From Glandiceps talaboti (lineage: Eukaryota; Hemichordata; Enteropneusta; Spengelidae), in contig NC_135551.1 of NCBI RefSeq assembly GCF_964340395.1, positions 6,891,463-6,955,462 on the forward strand: 64,000 nucleotides of DNA. Reading direction: 5' to 3'. This document shows, piece after piece, positions 49,647 through 57,654 of the stretch. A model generated the notes under the pieces. The model saw only the letters and a list, made by a program, of their open reading frames with translations. It had not been told where the DNA came from and did no database searches. The position numbers and the translations under genes are program-made. Numbering within the stretch: the first letter of the stretch is position 1; every line of letters begins with the position of its first letter.

Positions 49647-50075
49647 AGTAGTATGTAAAAGGACAAAGCGAGCGCACTATTTTTACAACCAAATATTTTT
49701 TTGGAAAGCCGGCGCACTTTTACCACAAACTATTATATAACCAAAATAAAGTCTCTATCTATAGATATATAAATTTTAATAAAATCAAATTAAATTTATA
49801 CGACGAACTAAAATAAATCTTCCCCGCAAAAGTTGGGTAAAAGGTGACTTAACTTCTAGTAGTCGTTATAAGTAAATTAAAAGCTTATTAGCTCGCCGCT
49901 TTGTCGTTGGTTATAAGTAAAATAAAAGCTTACTGATAAATACTGATTTACTCTCATAATTGAGATATTGAGATTGAGACTTTATGTACACATAACAATA
50001 GTTAAAACAAATTTTAACTATTGTTATGTGTACACAAAATTTTTTGTCTGTTACAACAGAGGCCAAGCACTAGGT
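49647..50075. repeat. candidate left terminal region of the Polinton
   Basis: No coding capacity. Two 'gcgcac' words and a short duplicated phrase ('ttataagtaaa.taaaagctta' at about 49867 and 49910) precede a perfect hairpin. In Polintons the ends are long terminal inverted repeats, so this is the expected place. Identity as TIR needs the right end. Confidence 0.45.
49985..50034. repeat. perfect 23-bp inverted repeat with 4-nt loop
   Basis: Arms 49985-50007 and 50012-50034 are exact reverse complements (…ACATAACAATAGTTAAAA / TTTTAACTATTGTTATGT…) around the loop CAAA. It could form a cruciform, or mark a terminator or a protein-binding palindrome near the element end. Confidence 0.9.
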
Positions 50076-50648
50076 CTGTGGTTTCTCGCTACGCCTGTCT
50101 TAGGCGGTACCCACACGAGTACAGTTACCCGCCGTCGGCTGACAGTTTCTGAAACCACAGAGGCGCTTTCGCATGCGCCAATTTATATATAAGTTATCTA
50201 TCTATCTTCACAGTAAAACTCTATCTACGGTTTGGGTGTAGTTTGGATGTTTTAATACTTTCAAGGGTTTTATTATCAGTTAATGTTGTTGAAAATACTG
50301 TACAAACATACAACTAATTATAACATACAACTAATTATAGATTAATTATAGATTAATAATTATATAATTGTGGTTTCTCGCTACGCCTGTCTTAGGTCGG
50401 TACCCACACGAGTACACTTACCCGTCGTCGGCTGACAGTCTCTGAAACCACAGAGGCGCTTTCGCATGCGCCAATTTATATATAAGTTATCTATCTATAT
50501 ATGTGATACTCTTCACAGTAAAACTCTATCTACGGTTTGGGTGTAGTTTGGATGTTTTAATACTTTCAAGGGTTTTATTATCAGTTAATGTTGTTGAAAA
50601 TACTGTACAAACATACAACTAATTATAGATTAATAATTATATAATTAA
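50076..50648. repeat. two tandem ~292-bp direct repeats with a conserved stem-loop each
   Basis: The unit starting at 50076 recurs at 50368. Each begins with CTGTGGTTTC and, about 75 bases later, has the complement GAAACCACAG (50151-50160; 50444-50453), enclosing a GC-rich segment (GGTACCCACACGAGTAC, GTCGGCTGACAG). Then follow 'ggcgctttcgcatgcgcc', a TATC run and 'cggtttgggtgtagtttgga'. The copies differ at few sites plus one short insertion. This GC-rich, non-coding tandem repeat contrasts with its AT-rich setting. Confidence 0.9.
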
Positions 50649-50868
50649 AACCATTAAATTTTAATTAAATTTGTGTAATTCTCATTAATTTCGGGTTTTT
50701 TCTTGTTTACAGTAGCCGAACGGCATTATGGGTAAATTCTATGTAACTTTTATGTAAATTAAGTTATACATTGTTGTACATGTACGTACTTACCCCCGGT
50801 AACTTAAATAATAGTAGTAGTAATTCATTCGTGTCTCAACTGGTTAAATAATATTTTTTTTGGTTTAT

Positions 50869-51237
50869 TTAACTGCGAGTCTTCAGTTTTAAAAAGATTT
50901 GACGCCACCGTAAATGCCACCAACTAAATCTCACTATCTCTGGATATTCCGCATTCCATTTATCCCAAAATCGTTTTAAAATTTGATTCTGCGAAAATGC
51001 TTCCATTTTCAACTCTGGTATTAACGCAGCTTCCTGATATTCTCCTAAATATAATAGAATTGCTTTTATAATTACGCTAAAGTTGAGTGATCGATATCGT
51101 GTTGGTTCTATATCAACTTTAGTTGAAACTTCACTAATTGATAAAAATATTATAGTAACTGTTCTTAAAAGATAATAATCTAGTTTATATTTTTTTTTAA
51201 AGTTTTTAATATGGTTTTTAGGGTTATAGATGCTTAT
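50869..51237 (-). CDS. small Polinton ORF, no ATG start
   Basis: Open for about 122 codons, reading KKYKLDYYLLRTVTIIF, then KAILLYLGEYQEAALIPEL and FWDKWNAEYPEIVRFSWWHL, and ending KLKTRS. The only ATG is internal (KMEAF, leaving about 47 residues). It begins right after a stop and overlaps the 3' end of the Cys-rich gene upstream in another frame, so it may be a separate short protein or the displaced end of a longer one. The aromatic and charged C-terminal half looks like real protein. Function unknown. Confidence 0.5.
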   Translation of the reverse strand: MSIYNPKNHIKNFKKKYKLDYYLLRTVTIIFLSISEVSTKVDIEPTRYRSLNFSVIIKAILLYLGEYQEAALIPELKMEAFSQNQILKRFWDKWNAEYPEIVRFSWWHLRWRQIFLKLKTRS

Positions 51238-51541
51238 TTATTTTTTTTTGGTCTTGTTCTTGACAGTCTTGCCAGTCAAAGTTTTCATCTGAAGATTCAT
51301 CTACCCTTCGGAAAGATTTATCTACCCTTCGGAAAGGTTTATTTAATGAATTACAACAGTCAAAACAGTGAAACCTTCCATAGATCTTACCGCAAATGTT
51401 TTTACAAATAACCCGTTGGTCATCATGAGGTATATTAATTTTTTTACATATGTTACAATGTACGATGTTATACCAGTTTTTTTCGTTTACTTTTTTGTTC
51501 ATTAAATCGTAATAAAGTCGTTTATATAATTGACATTCCAT
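51224..51541 (-). CDS. small Cys-rich (putative zinc-binding) Polinton protein
   Basis: 105 residues from ATG. Cys/His pairs CNICKK, CKNICGK and HCFDCC suggest a zinc-ribbon-like or treble-clef fold in the first 70 residues. Then FRRVDKSFRRVDE is encoded by two tandem 21-bp repeats that each contain the CCCTTCGG motif, followed by an acidic/Gln-rich tail. It lies last in the leftward gene row, nearest the element's left end. No known family assigned. The tail repeat shows how the motif adds residues to a protein. Confidence 0.6.
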   Translation of the reverse strand: MECQLYKRLYYDLMNKKVNEKNWYNIVHCNICKKINIPHDDQRVICKNICGKIYGRFHCFDCCNSLNKPFRRVDKSFRRVDESSDENFDWQDCQEQDQKKINKHL

Positions 51542-51579
51542 TGTCTTACAGTATGGTTAGTTTATTATATTATATTATA

Positions 51580-52044
51580 TTATACTATTTTTTTTATTAA
51601 ATAAACTAATAATATTCCACCACCAGCTAAATAAATGTATTGATATAACTTCATATCATCGGAAGGTTGGTAATAGTCACTAAATTCGGGTTCATTTTTA
51701 AGACTGTTAAGACTGGCGAGTGTACTCTGTGTACTCTGCGTACCGAAGGGTGTCTCTGGATGAAATTCAAGATATAAATTTAAGTTTTGATCAGTCATAA
51801 CCAGATTTTGTCTCGCATTAATATCTGAATTTTTTTGTTTCGTTATAAAATCAAATACTTTCTGTCTATGTTCCAACCACTCTTCTCGATCTTTATTAAA
51901 ATTCTCTAAAGCTAAATCATGTCTCTTTATTTCTTTTTCATGTCCACCATCACCTGCAACTGTCTTAGATATAGCGCTACCTCCAATAAAGGCAGTTGCA
52001 TTTAAAATAGCTCCACCAACCATCATCGCAACAGCTGCACCCAT
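51580..52044 (-). CDS. Polinton membrane-associated protein (MGAA N-terminus, C-terminal TM)
   Basis: The start is taken at the ATG giving MGAAVAMMVGGAILNATAF, because this hydrophobic Gly/Ala opening is typical of a small virion-associated family in Polintons; an upstream ATG at 52155 would overlap the preceding gene. 154 residues: N-terminal hydrophobic helix with a Gly at position 2 (possible myristoylation), a charged middle (KEIKRHDLALENFNKDREEW) likely helical, the tripeptide-rich TPFGTQSTQS containing a CCCTTCGG motif, then SDYYQPSDD and a C-terminal TM (YIYLAGGGILLVYLI) with KKIV tail. Role in the virion or membrane is inferred from context. Confidence 0.7.
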   Translation of the reverse strand: MGAAVAMMVGGAILNATAFIGGSAISKTVAGDGGHEKEIKRHDLALENFNKDREEWLEHRQKVFDFITKQKNSDINARQNLVMTDQNLNLYLEFHPETPFGTQSTQSTLASLNSLKNEPEFSDYYQPSDDMKLYQYIYLAGGGILLVYLIKKIV

Positions 52045-52132
52045 TATGTATAAGTATGTATTAGTATATATACTGTCAAGACTATTAAGGGATACATTAT
52101 TTTTTAATATTCTTGTTAATAACCCTTCGGTA

Positions 52133-52375
52133 TTACATTCCTTTATAAGGATCAACCGGCAACATATTTCTTTGTTCCAACATATCTTTCTCTAATACTG
52201 CGGCACTTATAGCTATTGTGAGAGAAGCAAACTTCTTAAATGAAGTACTTGTTTTAGGACTGTCTGGAGCCATCTTCATAGTCTTGTCAAGTATAAAACT
52301 ATTAGTTATTGTTAAAGCAGATAAAATTGCACCATCATATAGGCCATTTACAATTAGTTTAGTATAGTCCGTCAT
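52133..52375 (-). CDS. small Polinton protein, conserved DYTKLIVN type
   Basis: 80 residues: MTDYTKLIVNGLYDGAILSA, then SFILDKTMKM, a Pro/Ser/Thr linker and SLTIAISAAVLEKDM, ending LPVDPYKGM. Two amphipathic or weakly hydrophobic segments suggest a membrane-associated protein. It sits between the TM proteins of the same row, with its ATG just after a CCTTCGG motif. This gene type recurs beside Polinton capsid genes. No biochemical role is known to me. Confidence 0.65.
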   Translation of the reverse strand: MTDYTKLIVNGLYDGAILSALTITNSFILDKTMKMAPDSPKTSTSFKKFASLTIAISAAVLEKDMLEQRNMLPVDPYKGM

Positions 52376-52466
52376 ATCCTTCGGTCTTTCAGTGTCTTTC
52401 GGTATCCTCTGGTATTGCGTATATATTATATAATATGTAAAAAAAAATAATTAATGTCATTTTCTT

Positions 52467-52820
52467 TTATTCCATTTCAAGTAAAGCTTGCGAAGCTGTA
52501 TTTTCGTTAACGGAAGTTAACTTTTTAACTGGTTCATCCTCCCCTTCGGTCGGTGATGTCGTTAATTGTTTCCGAAGGGTAGACGCTTCCGGTAGGTGCG
52601 GGTTTGATGACGACTTGTTGCTATAACCCTTCGGCCCTCCGGAAAACCATTGTCTTTCGTAAACTTTATAATATAAACCAGCTGCCCCAATTACTAATGA
52701 ACCAAGAGTTAATAAAACCATGGTATTATGAAATTGCGAGCTTTCGTTGCTTTCAGTTGCCTCCGTTGATCCCATTGATTTACCGAAGGGTACGTTATCG
52801 TTTACTCTATCGTCTTTCAT
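52467..52820 (-). CDS. single-TM Polinton protein
   Basis: 117 residues from ATG. Polar N-terminus with VPFGKS (motif-encoded), one TM helix at about 32-54 (MVLLTLGSLVIGAAGLYYKV), then a Ser/Thr/Pro-rich tail containing GPKGY, STLRKQL and TEGED, each of which contains or abuts a CCCTTCGG motif in a different reading frame. The start overlaps the 3' end of the gene at 52807 by 14 nt, a tight viral-type arrangement. Function unknown. Confidence 0.65.
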   Translation of the reverse strand: MKDDRVNDNVPFGKSMGSTEATESNESSQFHNTMVLLTLGSLVIGAAGLYYKVYERQWFSGGPKGYSNKSSSNPHLPEASTLRKQLTTSPTEGEDEPVKKLTSVNENTASQALLEME

Positions 52821-53010
52821 TTTTAATTTTTTTCGTTTTTTTTGCTTCAGCTGAAATTATCGCTAATTTTTTTCCCCATTCAACTCGACCTGGATTTTTA
52901 GTTTTACCCTTCGGACTGTTTGTAGTAACAGTTTCATCCTTCGGTACTTGAGTTTCTACTTTCCTTGTGGTGGGTTGTGTTACACTTGCTTCGACTTCTG
53001 TATCACTCAT
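52807..53010 (-). CDS. small basic Polinton protein
   Basis: 67 residues: an acidic, Thr/Val-rich start (MSDTEVEASVTQ), two motif-encoded stretches (VPKDE, SPKGK), then the conserved core NPGRVEWGKKLA and a Lys/Arg-rich end. Small proteins with an 'NP.RV..GKKLA' core are common in Polintons. DNA binding or core condensation is possible from the charge but not shown. Confidence 0.65.
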   Translation of the reverse strand: MSDTEVEASVTQPTTRKVETQVPKDETVTTNSPKGKTKNPGRVEWGKKLAIISAEAKKTKKIKNERR

Positions 53011-53017
53011 TTTTACA

Positions 53018-53118
<101 letters not shown>

Positions 53119-53155
53119 ACTATATAATACAAAATATTTTTTTAAATTACTTTAA

Positions 53156-53441
53156 TTTTTTGAAACTCTTTTCAACTAAGTCAAGTTCTTTAACAAGTTC
53201 TTGTGCATGTTGTTTCAAGTCATTACTCAAGTCACTTTTTCCTTCGGTCGTGGGGACAAGTGTGAAGAGTATATGTTTTAGACTCATTATCATATTTAAA
53301 AACAAAAAAATTCATTATTATCAGAGTATATGTTTTAGACTCATTATCATATTTAAAAACAAAAAATTCATTATTATCATCTCCTTCAATTAATTTTTTT
53401 GCGTTAAGATCATCAAGTTCAAGTCCTTGAGGTGTCATCAT
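53156..53441 (-). CDS. small Polinton protein with internal 57-bp tandem duplication, probably frameshifted
   Basis: From ATG: MMTPQGLELDDLNAKKL, then EGDDNNEFFVFKYDNESKTY and, by a 57-bp direct repeat (53266-53322 / 53323-53378), a second FFVFKYDNESKTYTL, ending HDRRKK. After the repeat, another frame continues with TEGKSDLSNDLKQHAQEL and KELDLVEKSFKKLK, which matches the tail of the 53521 gene. The true product therefore probably ran on, and a frameshift near 53245-53255 shortens it. The LELDDLNAKKL…FVFKYD core is of a type seen in other Polintons. Function unknown. Confidence 0.6.
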
Positions 53442-53520
53442 TGTAGTATGTAATATATTTATACTATATATATGTTTAATACTAAAATTTTTTTTTTTTT
53501 AAATTACTTTTTATTTTTAA

Positions 53521-54201
53521 TCAAGTCAATTTCAAGTTGTTTTCAATATCTTGATCAAGTTCTTGTTCATGTTCTTGATCAAGTTCTATAGCAAGTTCTC
53601 TAATAAGTTCTTGATCAAGTTGACTTAATTTATTCAAGTCATTCAAGTCACTTTTTCCTTCGGTCTTGTGGTGACAAGTGTGTGTTGCAAAGTCCGAAGG
53701 GTTACTGTACCTATCGGAAGAGTGAAACTCTATATTATTTAAAATAGTGACACCACCACTCGTCAATGCCAAAAGAGGGCCATAATTATATGCTAACTTT
53801 CCAGTAAGTTGTTTGAATTGACTCGTAACGAGAAAATTGTTTTTCAAGTCGTCACTTAATCTATTCACATCATGTATTGGAAGCACGAGTCCTACTAATT
53901 TACTAATTCCAAATAAAACTCCATTTACAACGTTGTCACTGACGAGAGAACTGTAAGTGCTTTCATATATCTTATAATATTTTTCAATTTCTTTATCGCT
54001 CGCTTTTTCAATATATTCGAGAGTGAAATTTTTTCCTAATAAAGCTTTTGATTGTCCAGCGGCAATAATACAAAGTAATCTTTCTCTGTACTTTACCGCC
54101 AGGGCTATTGGAGACGATTCCGATGTTACGCTCGCGGTGCTTCGGGTCGGTGCGGGTGTTGAATCAACTGGCTGTAAAATTTCTGCCAATGACTGTTCCA
54201 T
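53521..54201 (-). CDS. Polinton conserved protein, partly hydrophobic, coiled tail
   Basis: 226 residues. Thr/Ser/Pro-rich start (PVDSTPAPTRSTASVTS), then a conserved helical core TLEYIEKASDKEIEKYYKIY, hydrophobic segments NGVLFGISKLVGLVLPI (about 93-109) and YGPLLALTSGGVTIL, and a Gln/Glu/Asp-rich tail (LDQELIRELAIELDQ…) likely coiled coil. The helical core followed by hydrophobic segments recurs in Polintons next to the ATPase gene, as here. Possibly a virion or membrane component. The tail region is duplicated in the neighbouring small gene. Confidence 0.7.
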   Translation of the reverse strand: MEQSLAEILQPVDSTPAPTRSTASVTSESSPIALAVKYRERLLCIIAAGQSKALLGKNFTLEYIEKASDKEIEKYYKIYESTYSSLVSDNVVNGVLFGISKLVGLVLPIHDVNRLSDDLKNNFLVTSQFKQLTGKLAYNYGPLLALTSGGVTILNNIEFHSSDRYSNPSDFATHTCHHKTEGKSDLNDLNKLSQLDQELIRELAIELDQEHEQELDQDIENNLKLT

Positions 54202-54345
54202 TTCACGAGTTCTATATTATATGTATCTATTAAATATTTTCGTATTTTTAAAAAATACATCCGCATGTATAACATGTAGTATATGATACCTAACTGAATA
54301 AATAACCACAAAATATCATTGATTAACATCGTAAACTTCGTAACT

Positions 54346-54948
54346 TTATACTAAATCTATACTATATGGTTGTCTTAAACGAAATACTAATTTACTATAA
54401 GGAGTATTTTTTAATCGTTTTATATATTCACTAATTTCTTCCTTATTTAATTCCATCCCGTAGTTTTCAATTATTTCTTTAACGTCATTTTTACTCGGTG
54501 TGTAATAAAGAACTAGCGTGCCGATGTTTTCTCGAAATGTCTTAGCGATACTCGTAAATTGTTGCGTAAGTACCCATACGCTAATATTATCATGACGAGC
54601 TGAAAATGCTAACTTAGTTAAAATATTGACGCGAGATTTGACATCCTTCGTGAAAGCGCAGTCATCTACTATGATTAGACTCTGTCTCGTATTTTTATAA
54701 CACTCATACGCGAATTTAATAGTTTCGTTTATTTTTTCTATGTTGGGAATCATTATAATAATGTCAGAGTCTTCGTAAATACATTGTTTATCGTAAGCTT
54801 TATTGTTTATGAATGTCGGACAGATTATGATTATATAATCGAATACGTTTTTATAATACGTTTGTAATAGTTCCATAATGAACTCCGTTTTACCCGAACA
54901 TGTCGGTGCGCTAATAAGCATATTGAAAGGAGGGTCAAGCCAGATCAT
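54346..54948 (-). CDS. genome-packaging ATPase (FtsK/HerA, A32-like)
   Basis: 200 residues from ATG. Walker A is APTCSGKT (residues 14-21) right after the LDPPFNMLIS opening typical for this family. Walker B is LIIVDDC with the acidic pair at 95-96, followed by a sensor-like stretch SVWVLTQQF. Length is near the usual 200-250 for Polinton ATPases. It would power DNA translocation into the capsid. It stands directly downstream of the major capsid gene, the expected order. The reading frame is intact and all motifs are kept, unlike some other genes of this copy. Confidence 0.92.
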   Translation of the reverse strand: MIWLDPPFNMLISAPTCSGKTEFIMELLQTYYKNVFDYIIIICPTFINNKAYDKQCIYEDSDIIIMIPNIEKINETIKFAYECYKNTRQSLIIVDDCAFTKDVKSRVNILTKLAFSARHDNISVWVLTQQFTSIAKTFRENIGTLVLYYTPSKNDVKEIIENYGMELNKEEISEYIKRLKNTPYSKLVFRLRQPYSIDLV

Positions 54949-55031
54949 TTTAGAGTCCGAAGGGTTATCCTCAGTATATACTCAGTATATACTATCCTAT
55001 ACCGCCAGGGCTATTAATACTATTAATAATG

Positions 55032-56285
55032 TTAAAACATAATAGATTTTAATTTAGATCCTTCGATATTAAACATAGCGTCGCTTATAATAAAAATATT
55101 CGCCGTTATCGTAATTTGCGGATCCGTAGCCTCTCGTTGAATTTCCAGTTGAACCCCATCTTTAGTATTCACGATTTTCAACCCGCTACCGTGATATCTA
55201 TTATCCTTAAAACTTCTTAAATCAATAAACAAACAATATTTATTTAACAGAAAGTTTTCCTCATTTATTTCCTCTAGTTTATCACAACAGAACTCGGATG
55301 ACATGAAATAACGTCTGGTTTCTTCCCAAAATTTTCTAGGAGATAATCCCTGCGCGTACACTTTATTAGCGATACCTTCTATCGTTATTGAAACGGAAGT
55401 AATACTCGGATTAAAGAATAATTCGGTATCTAATGCATTTTGTAGCTGCGGTGTACTGAATAATATAACGATTCCTTTCAAGCTTCTACGCGGTATATTA
55501 ATGTTCTTATTAATAATCGGTTCCGAACCGGGGAAGTTAAATGTTCTCTCGTGTTGAATATGTTCGTAAAGAAAACTTTTACCGTTATTATAATAACCGT
55601 TAATTTCCATTGCTAACTTCGGATCTCTTATCGTTTCGTATTCGAGTTGGATGTTTGATATCCAGTAATCCCAACCAGTCGTGTCTTCACTTACTAGGAT
55701 TTTATTAACGGGAGCGAGAGTAATCTCCCATTCGATATGGCTTCCTAAGCTCGAAGGATATACGGCTCCGTGACCATTCAACATAGGATGCAATTTCGCT
55801 AGATCGATCGCGTACTTTTTACCGTATGCCTTATGAAGCGCACCCTCTCCTAAATAATTCCCGCCACCAACTCCATCGATATTATCGCTTCTCAATTTTC
55901 GGAGATTTTCCGACTGAATTCCATACAGCGTTTTATTCGTTCTATCCGAATACAGATCTCTATACGTTTGTATTAAATTATAGTTTGATAAATCCATTAA
56001 TTTATCCCCTCCGAATTTTAAAATTAAATTACTTACGATGTTAGCGGACAGGTTTTGAACGACGAAGTTCTTATTATGACCATTTAGTTTAAGATCAAAA
56101 ACGAGATTGAATTTACCCGTTAGAACAACAGTGTGTTCTAATTTCGGACATCTGATATATAAAGTTTCACCGGGTCTCGCGCTATTTGGATTATTCGTTA
56201 CAACGTGATGAGTTCGTTCTCCTTTACTACCGAGTGCGATAAATTTTGAGTAGTCACCTCGTAGTTCTCTATTGTATATTTCATT
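55032..56285 (-). CDS. major capsid protein (double jelly-roll, Polinton type), 5' end disturbed
   Basis: About 418 codons remain open. The first part has PGETLYIRCPKL, VLTGKFNLVFDLKL and NIVSNLILKFGGDKLMDLSN (first jelly-roll strands). Later come TDKYAIDLAK-type and GHGAVYPSSLG segments, NIQLEYETIRDPKLA, PRRSLKGIVILFS and LFIDLRSFKDNRYHGSGL, with NTKDGVQLEIQRE near the end, all characteristic of the Polinton MCP. It forms the icosahedral shell. The frame has no ATG before residue 97 (55997); it is open up to a stop at 56286-56288, and an ATG at 56282-56284 lies in another frame. A small indel at the start codon region is likely. Starting at 55997 would remove the first strands. Confidence 0.9.
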   Translation of the reverse strand, partial: NEIYNRELRGDYSKFIALGSKGERTHHVVTNNPNSARPGETLYIRCPKLEHTVVLTGKFNLVFDLKLNGHNKNFVVQNLSANIVSNLILKFGGDKLMDLSNYNLIQTYRDLYSDRTNKTLYGIQSENLRKLRSDNIDGVGGGNYLGEGALHKAYGKKYAIDLAKLHPMLNGHGAVYPSSLGSHIEWEITLAPVNKILVSEDTTGWDYWISNIQLEYETIRDPKLAMEINGYYNNGKSFLYEHIQHERTFNFPGSEPIINKNINIPRRSLKGIVILFSTPQLQNALDTELFFNPSITSVSITIEGIANKVYAQGLSPRKFWEETRRYFMSSEFCCDKLEEINEENFLLNKYCLFIDLRSFKDNRYHGSGLKIVNTKDGVQLEIQREATDPQITITANIFIISDAMFNIEGSKLKSIMF

Positions 56286-56357
56286 TCATTTATTAATTTT
56301 TTTTTTTTTAGTTAAAATCCGTTCATACAGGTATATCGCTATTGCAGTTGCCAACAG

Positions 56358-57605
56358 TCATACATGTTCAGCTATAAATCCTACAACTTGTCCCGCTGTT
56401 TTTAAAACGAATGACACGATAGAACCGATAACACCCGGCAACGCTATAGCCGCTTTACCACCTAACCATTTTAATACATCCGCAACACGTTTAATAACCG
56501 CTTTGACTGGACCGGCACCGGAGGAAGGACCACCGCTTTTTCCGCTGCCACTACCGCTACCGCTTCCTTTAGCAGCGACCGGCGATTTGATACCTAATGT
56601 AATGGCTAAGGTAGTTATAACTAAACCGATCGCCGTTGCCAATGAAACTATAGTAACTCCATTGCGTTTGAAAATAATAGCCAATTTTTCTTTAATACTA
56701 AGATTCGGATCTTTGAGTACTTCTTTCAAAGTAGATGTCTCGGCTAACTTATTATTTAAAATATTAGTTTCTTTATTATATTTTAAGATATTAATCTCAA
56801 TTCTACCTAATTCTTGTTTTTCATCTAGCGTTAATTCTTCGATTTTTTGTCTATTTTCAAAATCTTTTTTTCTATCGTACAACTCTTCTAAACTTTTGAC
56901 CGCTGTATCGAGTTCTTTACGCATGATTGTATATTCAGGATTGAGTTCATTCCATTCTTCAATTTTGTTTTCGATCTTACTGATTTCATCTTTATTACCT
57001 ACAGTGTCTCTTCTGAGGTAGGCCTGATAGTCTCTTAATTGACCAACCATTGGTGGTGTTAAATCTATAGCTTCGACTTCATCCACATTTAAAGGACCCG
57101 ACGGTCCGACACCGGTAGGACCGATAGGACCAACGGATGCAGCGGTATCCTCGAAAAGTCTATTGGCAGCTGCAGTACCAATTTTACTTTTTATCGTACT
57201 TTTGGCTAAAAGTTTACCGTTTCTCGTAATCCGTTGATTTCTTATGTTATGATACAACTCTCCATCTTTTCCTACATATGTATTTAATCGTAATTCAGTT
57301 CGATTAACTGGCACGCCACTTTTTTTTATAACTTCATCGATAGTATCCAACAATATTTTAGTTTTAAATTCAGTCAATTTAGCACCTCCTTGCGGTATCG
57401 GTCCATCGGGACCGTAGGATGCTGTGGGTTCAACGGGCGCTTGTGGGTCAGTGAATGATGTTTCCTGCATCCTTCGGTCTATTAATTCAAAATCCAAGGA
57501 ATCTTGTTCGTAGTCTACCATTTCCAAGTCTTCTCCAAGGTCACCTACATTTTCCGTAGGGTCATCTTCATAAGGATTAATATCGAAAGGATCAAAGTCA
57601 GCCAT
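56358..57605 (-). CDS. large Polinton virion-associated protein with coiled coil and hydrophobic C-terminus
   Basis: The ATG at 57605 (MADFDPFDINPYEDDP) is preferred over one 8 codons upstream. The GTATTAGAAA word lies immediately before it, as in the neighbouring gene. About 415 residues: an acidic start, a Gly/Pro segment (VGPIGPTGVGPSGP), a long predicted coiled coil (KIENKIEEWNELNPEY, KSLEELYDRKKDFENRQKIE), a TM helix (VSLATAIGLVITTLAITLG), a Gly/Ser linker (GSGSGSGSGK) and a hydrophobic C-terminal domain (PGVIGSIVSFVLKTAGQVVG). Proteins with this C-terminal domain recur in Polintons beside the MCP. Candidate core, membrane or minor capsid protein; role inferred. Confidence 0.75.
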   Translation of the reverse strand: MADFDPFDINPYEDDPTENVGDLGEDLEMVDYEQDSLDFELIDRRMQETSFTDPQAPVEPTASYGPDGPIPQGGAKLTEFKTKILLDTIDEVIKKSGVPVNRTELRLNTYVGKDGELYHNIRNQRITRNGKLLAKSTIKSKIGTAAANRLFEDTAASVGPIGPTGVGPSGPLNVDEVEAIDLTPPMVGQLRDYQAYLRRDTVGNKDEISKIENKIEEWNELNPEYTIMRKELDTAVKSLEELYDRKKDFENRQKIEELTLDEKQELGRIEINILKYNKETNILNNKLAETSTLKEVLKDPNLSIKEKLAIIFKRNGVTIVSLATAIGLVITTLAITLGIKSPVAAKGSGSGSGSGKSGGPSSGAGPVKAVIKRVADVLKWLGGKAAIALPGVIGSIVSFVLKTAGQVVGFIAEHV

Positions 57606-57630
57606 CTTTCTAATACTATATAATGTCATA
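57606..57630 (-). promoter_or_regulatory. candidate leader or promoter motif, GTATTAGAAA before ATG
   Basis: The minus strand reads ATATAGTATTAGAAAG directly before the ATG. The neighbouring large gene has the same GTATTAGAAA word before its ATG (59188-59200). The position, with a TATA-like run just upstream, suggests a short viral promoter or cap-site element. Only two instances were found. Confidence 0.3.
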
Positions 57631-57654
57631 CAATGTTATACAAATACTATAATA

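Noticed and set aside
54126-54329. 67-codon minus-strand frame overlapping the start of the 53521 gene
   Set aside because: Mostly intergenic AT-rich sequence and an out-of-frame overlap with a better supported gene.
56272-57021. 249-codon plus-strand frame opposite the coiled-coil gene
   Set aside because: Shadow of the Glu/Lys-rich minus-strand gene; Ser/Leu/Ile-rich composition without motifs.
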